Part shown: in pieces, positions 38,059-47,235 of the stretch
Layout of the letters: each line of letters opens with the position of its first letter
How positions within the stretch are numbered: the first letter of the stretch is position 1
Assembly (NCBI GenBank): GCA_025041175.1
Contig: JAKCFJ010000003.1
Span: forward strand, 806,001 to 870,000
Origin: Halobacteriales archaeon YIM A00010
GTDB taxonomy: Archaea > Halobacteriota > Halobacteria > Halobacteriales > Haloarculaceae
Length of the DNA stretch: 64,000 nt
Direction of reading: 5' to 3'
Notes under the pieces: model-generated
The model's database searches: none
The model's input: the letters and a program-made list of their open reading frames with translations, nothing else
What the model was told of the DNA's origin: nothing
Translations under genes and position numbers: made by a program

Positions 38059-38352
38059 TTACGTGGTGTAGACGGTGTACACGAGTAGCTTCACCGTCAG
38101 AGTAATTCTCTGACCTGGGGACGGCGTCCCCACGGACCGGGCCAGCAATTGCAGCGGCGCAGTCCGGCAGGCGTCTCGACGATGTCCTACGGTGTCACTT
38201 TGACGATCTCCGACCGACGCAGTCCTGAGCGAGTGCCGAGCCCGAGCGCGATCTTCTGGCGCTCCCCGTCGCGGCGAGCAACTGCTCGATCTCCGCAACG
38301 GTGAGCTACACGCGTTTGCCATCTTTGCTCTCATAATCTTTCACCTGCATTC
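38059..38352 (-). pseudogene. Tyrosine recombinase N-terminal remnant
   Basis: The minus strand begins MQVKDYESKDGKRV, then TAG, then LTVAEIEQLLAA. After frameshifts ALGLGTRSGLRRSEIVKVTP can be traced, the arm and early core of haloarchaeal XerC-like integrases with the first catalytic Arg region (GLRRSE). Stops and frameshifts disable it, and the catalytic C-terminus is absent. Confidence 0.55.
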
Positions 38353-38658
38353 ACGTAGCGTACTATTGAGTATCAAACACTATATTCATGTCGTCTTTGC
38401 TGGCAAAGGCGACATTTTTGGCGGTGGGGGAGTGTAATGGGTGCCGAATTCGACCGATTTGAGCGGTCGGTGGGAGTCGAAGATGCCGATCGGCATCGAC
38501 CCGTCGACAGAGACCCCAGATTGCAAGTGTAATCCCACACATTCCAGTACGTTTACCTAAGAGAAAATTCCACAGTACGGAAACAGTAAGTGATCCGTGC
38601 GGATAGCGGCGACGAACCGACGATCAGGGAATACCGAGGGAGGCGTTCATAGCTATAG
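38353..38658. other. No recognisable gene
   Basis: No coding frame of quality. GCCGATCGGC (38486-38495) is a perfect palindrome of unknown meaning. Confidence 0.35.
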
Positions 38659-38898
38659 TCATCCCTCTCCACCCAATTCCGCGAGTGTAAGGAGAAGCCC
38701 CGGAACAATCAACAAAATGAGGCCGCCAACGATCAAGACGAGCGGTAGTACGAGGAGTCCCATATCCGTCACCAACCAGAGTCCGAGACTACCAAGGAGA
38801 GCGAGGAGGCCGATGAGACGGAGAAGCCAGACGAGAGCACCTTCGAGTTCCGAATCTGCGACTACGTCCGCGAGTTCAAGGATGTCGTCCATTGACAT
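38659..38898 (-). CDS. Small two-segment membrane protein
   Basis: 79 residues: a short acidic head (MSMDDILELADVVADSELEG), then two strongly hydrophobic segments rich in Leu and Gly. A TATA-like AGTATATGG (read on the minus strand, about 38922-38932) lies at leaderless distance. Unknown function. Its size and codon use support a real gene. Confidence 0.6.
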   Translation of the reverse strand: MSMDDILELADVVADSELEGALVWLLRLIGLLALLGSLGLWLVTDMGLLVLPLVLIVGGLILLIVPGLLLTLAELGGEG

Positions 38899-39024
38899 GC
38901 AGTCTTCATAGCTGTAGCACCATATACTTCGGTGGCTCCACTGTAGCCAATAACCGTTCCTATCCTGAAATCGGTGATCTGAGCCCCAGGGGATATTTAC
39001 CGCGTGATTTATTATCGCCGTATA

Positions 39025-40083
39025 ATGACCCCACTTGAGATCAGTCTCCGAGTGGCTGCTGGGCTATTTCTTATCATAATTAACGCGTATTTCGTCGCAA
39101 TCGAGTTCGCTCTGACACGAGTCCGGCAATATCCGGAGTCAGAGTTCGATACGCCCGGACTCCGGCGGGCATGGGAGATGACCAACGACCTGGAACTGTA
39201 CCTGACGACCTGCCAGATCTGGATCTCCGGGACTAGCATCGCGTTAGGTATCGTCGCCGAGCCGGGGTTAGCGGCTCTTTTCGAACCGCTCTTTCGAGAC
39301 ACGATTCTGGCGTCTATCGGTGCTGGTTCGCTCTTGGGCTTTTTCCTTATCAACATGCTCCACCTCACACACGGCGAGCAGACGCCGACCTACTTCGGCG
39401 TCGAACGCTCCAAGCAAGTCGCCCGGTACGGCGCAGCCCCGTTATACTGGTTCGCGTGGATGATCTCACCGTTGATCCGGTTTGGGGACTGGGTGGCGAA
39501 AGGGACGCTCAAGCTGGTCGGGGTCGAGATGACTGGCGCGTGGCTCGAAACCGAAGAAGAGGTGCTCGAATCGCGGGCTCAGCTCCGGAACCGTCTCGGC
39601 TCGCTCCTCAATGAAGGTGACCTTCCCGAGGAACGCCGCGAGGAGGTACTTAACGCACTCGATGCCGACGAGCTGTCCATTAGCGAGATCATGGTTCCTG
39701 CTGAAGAGATCGTTTCACTTTCGACGACGGCGTCTGCCGAAGAGAACCTCGAAACGATCCGGAATACGACACATACTCGATTTCCCCTTGTCGGCGAGGA
39801 GCTAACCGATTTCCACGGAATCGTCTATGCCCCATCGATACTGAATAACTTCGGGGGCCTCCAGGATGGTGACATGACGTTCGCGGACATTGCAGCACCG
39901 CCAATGACGCTCGCCGCGGAGACGAACGCCAGCGATGCGTTTGATCAATTCCAGGCTGAAGGCCAGGAGATCGCACTCGTCCTCCGTGATGGTACAGTTG
40001 TCGGACTCCTCACCGCGACAGATACGCTCGAAGCAGTGATGGGGCAACTCGAAGATCCGCTTGACCGGAACTCACCCACCTGA
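39025..40083 (+). CDS. CNNM/DUF21 membrane protein with CBS pair
   Basis: 352 residues. An N-terminal transmembrane domain (about four segments; NAYFVAIEFALTRVR is the DUF21/CNNM hallmark) is followed by the CBS-pair region (about 225-345: ISEIMVPAEEIVSL, THTRFPLVGEELTDFHGIVY, LRDGTVVGLLTATD). The CorC_HlyC tail seems absent. The family handles Mg2+ or Co2+ efflux, or cation homeostasis. The start at 39025 (MTPLEIS) suits a TATA-like ATATTTACC about 30 bases upstream; an in-frame ATG at 39004 is an alternative. Confidence 0.85.
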   Translation: MTPLEISLRVAAGLFLIIINAYFVAIEFALTRVRQYPESEFDTPGLRRAWEMTNDLELYLTTCQIWISGTSIALGIVAEPGLAALFEPLFRDTILASIGAGSLLGFFLINMLHLTHGEQTPTYFGVERSKQVARYGAAPLYWFAWMISPLIRFGDWVAKGTLKLVGVEMTGAWLETEEEVLESRAQLRNRLGSLLNEGDLPEERREEVLNALDADELSISEIMVPAEEIVSLSTTASAEENLETIRNTTHTRFPLVGEELTDFHGIVYAPSILNNFGGLQDGDMTFADIAAPPMTLAAETNASDAFDQFQAEGQEIALVLRDGTVVGLLTATDTLEAVMGQLEDPLDRNSPT

Positions 40084-40189
40084 GATCGCCGCAACAAAGC
40101 AGGCTAGTCACGAGGTGAGTTGAATGATCGGGGCGAGGCTTCTGCTGCGTGGCCTCGCATTTTAGGCCCTGGCACGTGAATGAGGCACT

Positions 40190-40618
40190 ATGTACACTGA
40201 CTTGCTCGTCCCGACGGATGGAAGCGATGCGAGTATGGAAGCGGTAGAACAGGGTGTCACGATTGCAGATCAATTCGAGGGGACAGTTCACTTCCTGAAT
40301 GTCGTCGACGTGGGGACGGAGATGGCCGCTTCAGGTGTGGGGAATATTGCGGAGGAACTCAGTGAATCCCTCGAAAAAATGGCTGAAGATGCACTCAATG
40401 AAGCTGAGTCGCGAGCCGGAGACGCAGACGTCTCATACGAACGAGTAATTCTCGAAGGGGTTCCACACGAGGCGATTGTGGAGTACAGTGCCGAACACGA
40501 CATCGAACTTATTGTCATCGGGGCGACCGGCCAGTCGGGGCTCAAAGAGCATCTGCTTGGGAGCACGACAGACCGCGTCGCTCAGTCGGCAGAGACGTCT
40601 GTATTGATAGCACGATGA
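40190..40618 (+). CDS. Universal stress protein (UspA family)
   Basis: 142 residues, one UspA domain. The N-terminus MYTDLLVPTDGSDASMEAVE and the ATP-binding motif GATGQSGLKEHLLGSTTDRV (G-2x-G-9x-G-S) are complete, so it should be an ATP-binding type. It follows the CNNM-like gene by about 100 bases and is probably cytosolic. Stress or energy-state adaptation is the family role. Confidence 0.9.
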   Translation: MYTDLLVPTDGSDASMEAVEQGVTIADQFEGTVHFLNVVDVGTEMAASGVGNIAEELSESLEKMAEDALNEAESRAGDADVSYERVILEGVPHEAIVEYSAEHDIELIVIGATGQSGLKEHLLGSTTDRVAQSAETSVLIAR

Positions 40619-40690
40619 TAGTGGTCTCTGGGATTCAAGTGGGTTGAATCATGGTCTACCACCACTGATTTATGGCGATCGCTGACATGA

Positions 40691-40910
40691 TCATCTGTCT
40701 TTGGCCGCCGTTTCGATTTCGGGATACTGGCTGGCCAGCCAGTTATCGAGAGCCAGCGGGCCACTTCCGGTGATGAGCAACGTCGAGACCATGCCGAATA
40801 GTGTAACGTGGGCGGGAACGGGATCATCGGGAGGCCAAACAACGTCAGCGTGAACATCACGAAGGCAATAGTGGCGGACGCGCTGGTAAACAAGCCGGCT
40901 AAAGGCTGAT
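40691..40910 (-). pseudogene. DoxX-like C-terminal remnant
   Basis: QPLAGLFTSASATIAFVMFT and LTLFGLP continue after a one-base shift near 40835 as DDPVPAHVTLFGMVSTLLIT, then GSGPLALDNWLASQYPEIET. This is the last two membrane segments and tail of DoxX-family proteins. The first half is lost where the antiporter remnant begins. Confidence 0.6.
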
Positions 40911-40964
40911 TCGATCGTTTTTGAAACAGCGGCTTTGTTGAAACCCTCTTCACGGGCTGCGATT

Positions 40965-41294
40965 TCACATGGCACCTTGTTTCGACTGCTTCGATCGGAG
41001 GGGCACGAGAAAGCTTCTTCTGAATGTTACCCATTGAAGGGCGAGCACCGCCAGGACGGCAATAGCGAACGCTTGTGGTACGTCTTTTTCGGCGGTTTCG
41101 GCTGCCCACGCGAGCAGGAACGCCGCCCCGAGGATCGCGAACCCAGCGACGAGAACGGCCATCACCGGTGTGATGTTTTCGCCCGGATGCACGGTCCCGT
41201 ACCCGCCATACGAGATGAACGTTCCGATCCATGGAATCGTCAATACCAGTGCGACGGTAACGGCGACAAGCGGGTGGCGAAACCGATCAAACAT
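40965..41294 (-). pseudogene. Sodium/calcium antiporter-like N-terminal remnant
   Basis: Start MFDRFRHPLVAVTVALVLTI, then VMAVLVAGFAILGAAFLLAW followed by AAETAEKDVPQAFAIAVLAV. The AAETAEKDVP segment is the conserved helix of haloarchaeal CaCA-like antiporters. The match ends after VLAVLA; the remaining residues are out of frame, and the DoxX fragment follows. Truncated. Confidence 0.6.
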
Positions 41295-41496
41295 TAGTTC
41301 GATGACGGCACGACACACCTACTTCTTTTGTTTAGTCCCGCTCCGAGCTCGGACATGGTCTGGGCCAGCTCACATGGTATCAGCTCATCTCCACACTGCT
41401 ATTTCGATGAATCAGTGCTTGTGAGTGGACTGAATCGATCAGAGGCCGGATGGAGTAGTGCGACGAGAGCAAGAGAAGGAATCTGCTAGCAATGCG

Positions 41497-41892
41497 TTAC
41501 GGATTTGTCGTGACTCCTGTATTACGGACGAATTGTATCACAGCGGCGAGGAGGACGAGACAGATGACGATCATCGCGCCCTGTGAGACGGCCGCGATGG
41601 TCGATTCGACTGATTCGCCGGTCAGCAACGCAATGATGTCTGGAATTCCACGCGTCGATCCCAGCACTCCGAGCACTGCCAGGAGGCCGATTCCGTAGGC
41701 AGCGAGCCGTTGCCGATTCGTCTGCTGGCGACCCACCACGCCCAGGATGGCGATGAGAACGCCGAAGAATGCCGGAATGAGTGCCGTTACGCTCGCGAAG
41801 TTAGAGAGAACGTACGCACCGATACCCAAGACCACGAGTACGATTCCGAGCACGATACCCCACATGAATGCGGACGACCTGGAATTCGCCAT
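41497..41892 (-). CDS. Four-segment hypothetical membrane protein
   Basis: 131 residues with four hydrophobic helices (WGIVLGIVLVVLGIGAYVLS, VTALIPAFFGVLIAILGVV, AYGIGLLAVLGVLGS, GAMIVICLVLLAAVIQFV). A TATA-like CCTATACGCC (minus strand, about 41915-41924) fits a leaderless start. Unknown function. Confidence 0.65.
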   Translation of the reverse strand: MANSRSSAFMWGIVLGIVLVVLGIGAYVLSNFASVTALIPAFFGVLIAILGVVGRQQTNRQRLAAYGIGLLAVLGVLGSTRGIPDIIALLTGESVESTIAAVSQGAMIVICLVLLAAVIQFVRNTGVTTNP

Positions 41893-41994
41893 ACATGGAA
41901 CTCTGTGTGGGACAGGCGTATAGGTTTCTAAACTGAACTGCCGGATGCTCCTTCAACTAGTCCGAGCATGATTGACTCAGTCGTTTCATGAGAA

Positions 41995-42102
41995 CTGAAG
42001 TCGGCTAGGTAGATTCGTCATTCATAGACATCCGCGAAATTTAGGCTTCTGAGGCTGGTTCGCCATCCATCGTGCATGAGAGATCCACTTAGCCGACTTC
42101 TG
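41995..42102. repeat. MITE-like element, copy 9 (best preserved)
   Basis: 108 bp: CTGAAGTCGGCTAGGTAGAT at the left and ATCCACTTAGCCGACTTCTG at the right, with CGTCATTCATAG and CGTGCATGAG continuing the inverted match inward. Interior CGAAATTTAGGCTTCTGAGG. Use this copy as the family reference. Confidence 0.8.
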
Positions 42103-42127
42103 GCGAGGAGAAAGGGAAGAGTAACCA

Positions 42128-43043
42128 CTACCACTTCTGGAGGACGATCCCACCGATCACGACGATGGCCATACCGGCCAACACTTCAGTGAGTGGAAAA
42201 CCATCGGAGTCTGTGGCTGGCCCTTGTGGAGACTGTATGGTCGAGGGGGACGTCTCAGCCGGGGGGGTTGGGGATGAGCGCTCCCTGTGATGGTGGTGAC
42301 GTTTGTGGAGTTTGACTCAACGACGCGGGATCAACGCGTTTCCCGTCGAGCTTGACTGTGATATTGCCCGACGTTTCGAAATCCAGTACTTGCCCACGGA
42401 ACTGAATCACATCCTTCTCGTCCGTGCTGTTTTTCTGCCACGGAAGTCCACCGACATTTCCATTCACAGTGGTACCTGTTCTCGAATCCGAGTCCTCGGT
42501 CTGTTTAAGCGTCGGCTCGCTCGAAAATGCCGCGTTATACTCACCCGGCTTGTCTCCCTTGGGTTGGATCACGAGCGTGTGGTTCAAGTTCGATGGCTCT
42601 GCGGTAGGAGTCGATGCGGTTTGCGTCGATATGTTTTCACCTTGGTAGTTGTTCTCATTAATCTCTTTTCCATTAACATAGAGCCGGATAGTTTCTCTAT
42701 CACCCTGCGACCTGATCCGCTTAATGTCGCCGCTGTAGCGGATAGAATCCGTCCGATCGGACGGTGACACCTCGCCCATCGCACTATAGTTTTTGTAGAC
42801 ACTATCCTCGTATTCATTATCTACCATGTGGACTTTCCCAGTGAAATCCACGGTATAAGATGATGAATCGTTGTTCGTGCTGTTCGATTCGCCCACATAT
42901 TTGATCACGAGCGCATTAGTGCCCCAATCATCCGACTGTGTTGTCTGTTGGGCAGCTGCCCCGTCTGTCAGAACGAAGGTCGATCCGAGACTCCCCAGCA
43001 GAAGGGACACGACCACCACCGACCACCAGCGTGACCTGTGCAT
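42128..43043 (-). CDS. Secreted protein with C-terminal anchor out of frame at a C7 tract
   Basis: The intact frame (43043 to 42255) gives 262 residues: a Sec-like signal (SVVVVSLLLGSLGSTFVLTD), then an Asn/Ser/Thr-rich extracellular part with VDFTGKVHMVDNEYEDSVYK and several N-glycosylation sequons. It ends at once after a run of seven C (IPNPPG). If one C is skipped the frame continues IPNPPAETSPSTIQSPQG and ends DGFPLTEVLAGMAIVVIGGI plus VLQKW, a membrane anchor of the kind that ends haloarchaeal surface proteins. It is therefore either a frameshifted gene or a slippage-controlled switch between secreted and anchored forms. No known domain. Confidence 0.65.
42261..42267 (-). repeat. Homopolymer of seven G/C in a coding region
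   Basis: Seven G on the plus strand (C7 on the coding strand) lie exactly where the secreted protein leaves the frame of its C-terminal anchor. Confidence 0.75.
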
Positions 43044-43294
43044 CTTAAACCACTTCCGTGGCTCCCGATGACTGTGTTGGTATGGCGAGTCCCCTGACGT
43101 GCGTCCCGTCCTGAGTGATACGGTTCGGATTCCGTTGATAATTCATTAATAGTATTCGTCATGGGGTGTCCTAATTCCTTTTCATCATCTGTTGCTGTTT
43201 AGGCGAGAGCCACTTCGAGATCAACGGTTTGCCATTGCTGAGTGGGAGCTGCGTCGAGAGCTGCTGTAGCCGTTGATTCATACATCGATCCCGT

Positions 43295-43560
43295 CATGAT
43301 GGACGGTGAGTTCGACAGCGAAGGCGTCAAAGAGACGTACGAAGAGTACGGCGTACATTATTAGATCCAACACGCATCTTCGAAGGCAGCGACGAGGCCG
43401 ACACCATCGCGTGAATGTACCGCAACGGCAAGCGCTTCCACGTCACCGAAGATGAGACCGACGACGGCACCCCACGCGAAAGCAACTGTACCTGCTGAAG
43501 CAGTCGAACCCCGACGGTGACGATGAAGACGACAGCCTCTCAGTTCCGGCGTTTCCATAG
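43295..43560 (+). pseudogene. Family A transposase C-terminal remnant
   Basis: Reads DPVMMDGEFDSEGVKETYEE and then, after stops, DEADTIA and MYRNGKRFHVTEDETDDGTP and RKQLYLLKQSNPDGDDED. This is the catalytic part (VMMDREFDSD) and C-terminus of the transposase family, with TAG and TGA codons and a frameshift. It abuts the origin repeats. Confidence 0.65.
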
Positions 43561-43568
43561 AAGGGACA

Positions 43569-44393
43569 CCCCACCAGTTCCGTCGTTAGGTGAGACGGGT
43601 GAACTCCCCCACGACTTCCGATGTTAACGAGGAGGGAACACCCCACCAGTTCCGTCGTAAATAAGGGACAGATTGTATGAGGCCTACAGTTATCGAGGAG
43701 AGGCACCTCACAAGCTCCGTCGATAGCAGGGAATTCAGCGTTCCAAGAGTGACTGGCCCCCACCCCTTCGGTTCCGTCGTTAGATGGGTGTGGGTCACCT
43801 CTCTTGAGATCACGGTGACCAGGCACACCCCACCAGTTCCGACGTTAGCGACCAAGGAGAGGGAAAATTAGTATAATTGTACTGAGAATACTGTTAGTCA
43901 TCCGTATTCTGTATTACGATAATAACATATTAGAATGCGTTAGTATATCCCTAGCTTTATTACGATGGCGTCGTAACAACTCCGCGGGACGAAACTCCAG
44001 AAAAAAGAAGCGAAACGACTTCTGTGTTCGGGACGAAATCCACCAACTGGTTGACACATCTAAATACTGTCTAGAAGAGCATTCTCTCTATAATCGTGTT
44101 TCTTCCTATCCTTCCAGTGGAGGGGACCCGTTCACCAGTAACGACGGAACCGAAGGGGTGTGTGTGTTGGAACCCGCAACTGTTCGGAACTTAAGATGTC
44201 AACCTCAGTAGATCGTCGTTCGTAGTGGATTTACGACGGAAGTCGGGGTGGAAATACTTTTAAGTAATCAGGTTTCGTCGGTATCTCTATGTCAAACGGT
44301 ACCTCGACTTCCGATGAAAGTCGAGATCAGGATTCTCGCGCTTCAGACGGTCAAAGCACACGATTTCGTGGTCAAACGTCGGAACCGAAGGGG
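43569..44393. other. Probable replication origin (ORB-like repeats and AT-rich core)
   Basis: Six direct boxes related to CCCCACCAGTTCCGTCGTTA lie at 43569-43588, 43607-43626, 43641-43660, 43706-43725, 43763-43782 and 43828-43847. Three inverted boxes lie at 44141-44160, 44231-44250 and 44374-44393, the last inside the orc1 coding sequence. The core between them (about 43862-44100) is AT-rich (for example TAATTGTACTGAGAATACTG and ATAATAACATATTAGAATGC) and would be the unwinding element. Inward-facing boxes with a C/G run beside an adjacent orc1 gene is the standard haloarchaeal origin layout. Confidence 0.85.
44258..44265 (+). promoter_or_regulatory. TATA box of orc1/cdc6
   Basis: TTTTAAGT is about 27 bases before ATG 44289, just inside the inverted origin box at 44231-44250. 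The Orc1 protein could therefore occlude its own promoter when bound (inference). Confidence 0.5.
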
Positions 44394-45686
44394 AGTCTAG
44401 ACGGGAATGAAAAATCACAATCAAGCGACGGGAACGGCCAGCAATTCGAGGTTGACGACCCACTCTTCTCTCAGCGGACGGGGATCTTCCGGAATAAGGA
44501 GATGGTCCGCGTCGGTTGGGTACCCGATGGCGATCGAATTGTCGGGCGAGATGACTACATCTCAACTATCAGTAGCTGTCTGAACGATGCCGTCTATGGT
44601 GGCGCACCAAACCACATCTCAATTACCGGCAAGACAGGAACGGGAAAATCTCTCGTTTCCCGATACGTCACTCGTCGAGCTGTCAATGCGTCAGTTGATG
44701 ATGTCCGGATGGGTCATACGTATCTCGATTGCTCGAAGTCCTCGACTGAAGTCCAAGTCATCTCGACAATTGGGCAACAGCTGAACGACGAGAGTATCTA
44801 TGACGAGGGTGAAGACATCGTGAAGATGCCCGATACCGGGCTTCCGACAGACAAGTTCTATAAGCGGCTCTGGCAGATCCTTGCTCACTACGATTCGGTT
44901 ATCATCATTCTCGACGAAGTCGACCTTCTCAAGAGCGACCACGTTCTGATGAGTCTCGCGAAGGCCGTCGAGTCGAATGATACGTCGTGCCAAATTGGTA
45001 TCATCGCAATAAGCAATCAGATCAACTATTTCGACGAGTTGAACCCTCGAACCAAAAGTGCCTTCCAAGCCGTAGAACTCAATTTCGACCCATATAACGC
45101 AACTCAAATACAAGATATTCTTCGAGGGCGGGAGGATGCGTTCCGCGATGGGGTTCTAACTGATGACGTTATTCCACTCGTTGCGGCGTTCTCTGCACAG
45201 GAGCACGGAGATGCACGAAAGGCAATGCGATTATTCAGGACGGCGGGAGAGCTTGCTGATCGTGAGGGATCAGACGTAGTCGAGGAACACCATGTGCGAC
45301 GATCTCAGGATGCACTTGAGAAGGATCGGTTCCGCGACTTCCTCCAGGGCACCCCGACTCAGATGAAAGCGGCATGTCTCTCGATCGCTGCTAAGTCACG
45401 CTACTCACGTGACGATTACATCATCACAGGCGAACTCTACGATGCATACCAACAGATCACTAACGCAATAGATATGGACACGATCGGGATACGGCGGTTC
45501 CGGGATATTCTCGATGAGATGCAGCTCAGTCAGGTCATCGAAACTAAAGAGGTAAATATGGGAAAAGGCGGCGGCCGCCACAACTCTCATCGATTACTCC
45601 ACAATCCGGAGGTGATCCTTGATATTGTGATGGAGGATACTCGGTTCAGGGTCATCTCTAAATCCTCGCTGAAACAGTTCGCCTGA
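44289..45686 (+). CDS. orc1/cdc6: Orc1/Cdc6 replication initiator
   Basis: 465 residues. An N-terminal extension of about 60 residues is rich in Ser, Asp and Gly. An AAA+ domain follows: Walker A GKTGTGKS (114-121), Walker B VIIILDEVDLL (about 200), sensor 1 IGIIAISN and sensor 2 GDARKAM. A C-terminal winged helix (about 370-460) binds origin boxes. It should bind the ORB array beside it and load the MCM helicase. The extension is longer than in most chromosomal Orc1 proteins; megaplasmid initiators vary more. The 3' end abuts a truncated transposase, but the winged helix looks complete. Confidence 0.92.
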   Translation: MSNGTSTSDESRDQDSRASDGQSTRFRGQTSEPKGSLDGNEKSQSSDGNGQQFEVDDPLFSQRTGIFRNKEMVRVGWVPDGDRIVGRDDYISTISSCLNDAVYGGAPNHISITGKTGTGKSLVSRYVTRRAVNASVDDVRMGHTYLDCSKSSTEVQVISTIGQQLNDESIYDEGEDIVKMPDTGLPTDKFYKRLWQILAHYDSVIIILDEVDLLKSDHVLMSLAKAVESNDTSCQIGIIAISNQINYFDELNPRTKSAFQAVELNFDPYNATQIQDILRGREDAFRDGVLTDDVIPLVAAFSAQEHGDARKAMRLFRTAGELADREGSDVVEEHHVRRSQDALEKDRFRDFLQGTPTQMKAACLSIAAKSRYSRDDYIITGELYDAYQQITNAIDMDTIGIRRFRDILDEMQLSQVIETKEVNMGKGGGRHNSHRLLHNPEVILDIVMEDTRFRVISKSSLKQFA

Positions 45687-46937
45687 CTGGATCGCTGTCG
45701 AACTCCCGATCCATCATCACGGGGTTGAGATTCACCATTTCGGTCGCGTGAATCAGGAGCTCCTCCACGATCTCGTCCTTTGACTGCCCACGCACGCGTA
45801 GGATGGCGTCGAGAACGAGCGGGACGTCCATGCCGACGATTTTGAGCACTGCCCACTGGTAATACTCGTTTCCATCCCTGTACCCAAGGATATTATTCTC
45901 ATGTCACTCCACGTTCCTGGTGAACGGGAAGCCCTTGGTCACGTCGATGGCCGCCCAGAGTTTGTCGGTGAGTTCACCGTGCTGGCGGGCACGAGCAATC
46001 AGCATCCGTGTGGTGTTCCGGAGCATCGAGCGGATGTCGCCGACCGAGAGCTTGCCGATCTGGTAGCGGTGGGTCGATCCCGATGGGACTCTCTCGTGGG
46101 TCGTATCGAGACAGAACGAGGCTGGGCCACTCGCAGCGTACATATCTTCGCGCATCCCCATGTAGGCGTGCTGTTCCCAGAAGGCGTTCTGGTGGATCTG
46201 CCAGTTCTGCCCACGGTCAAGCGCGAACGCCTCACAGACGAACGGTTTCGCTTGCTGCCACACTTCGTCGGTTTTCTCCACGATGAGCTGATGTTCCGGT
46301 CGGTCGTCGGTATGTGGGTCGTCCGCTTTGTCCGTCTCTATTCGGTCGGGGAGCGAGACATTGCCCGTCCGCGCAGCTCTCACAATCGCGGCAGCGCACT
46401 CTCGGATAGCGTTGCATAGGTCCGCGCTGAAGCGGTGATTCCACGCCCGCCAGAACGTCGATTGGTTCGGGAGCGCCTCGAAACCGAGGCCTTGACGGAA
46501 CGAGGGATTCGCTCGCAGGTGGTCGTGGAGCGCGGTTTCGTCCCAGCCGTTGATTTCCTTGACCAGTGATGCTCGGACGTGTATCGCCATCGGATACGGT
46601 CCCGAGTACGGCACGAACGCATCATGCGAGGAGAACGTGCACTGGTCAAGCGGCAGGCGACAGACCAGCGTCTCGATGTCACCGTAGTCTGTGGCGTGTT
46701 CGCCCCACGACTGCGCGATGGTCGTGACAGCTGCGACAACATCGTCGAGATCACCGCCTGACGTACCAGTGTCGACGGCGAATAAATGAGGTGACGTGGG
46801 AGGGCCAGTAGTGCTGTCAGCGGAAACCGGCATGCTCGTCGTTGCGGTGCCGGACGGTCGATCTGTGGCCACTGCTTATGTGTCGATACATGCGTTCGTG
46901 TCGGGGGGCTTCGAGTCCGAGTGCGTGTTCGTACCCA
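45684..46937 (-). pseudogene. Family A transposase, nearly full length but interrupted
   Basis: Starts as MGTNTHSDSKPPDTNACIDT, then TAA. An open frame then runs through DIETLVCRLPLDQCTFSSHD, PYSGPYPMAIHVRASLVKEI, EVWQQAKPFVCEAFALDRGQ and RVPSGSTHRYQIGKLSVGDI to FPFTRNVE and a TGA. It continues NNILGYRDGNEYYQWAVLKI, GMDVPLVLDAILRVRGQSKD and VMMDREFDSDP. The end is cut at about 45690 against the orc1 3' end. Two stops and the lost C-terminus inactivate it. Confidence 0.75.
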
Positions 46938-47235
46938 TTTCGTATATGTATTCCGTTACTATGAGATACCAAACAGATAGGTGATAGACCTGTATCGTTC
47001 GATCTTTCACGTCTACTGTGGGAGTAGTGTATTCTATGCCAGGGATTCTATCGGATACAACGATGGTATATAAAATAGGTACATAATCGATATAGTTTCC
47101 CTACAGAGTCTTCACTGGGCCTGTCGCTGGACAGACTGATGCCACACGCTGTCACGTCCTTATTGCGGGTCGCTACTCGAGACGGTTCGTCGCCGGCGGG
47201 CGACGTGCGTCACGTTCGTCAAGCGGGAGGAGGCC
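46938..47235. other. No recognisable gene
   Basis: AT-rich around 47030-47100 (GGTATATAAAATAGGTACAT). No repeats of the origin type and no coding frame. Confidence 0.35.

Noticed and set aside
43569-44250. Regularly recurring ~20-base repeats, at first like a CRISPR array
   Set aside because: Spacing is irregular, boxes occur in both orientations, and an AT-rich core and orc1 gene lie beside them. This is an origin, not CRISPR.
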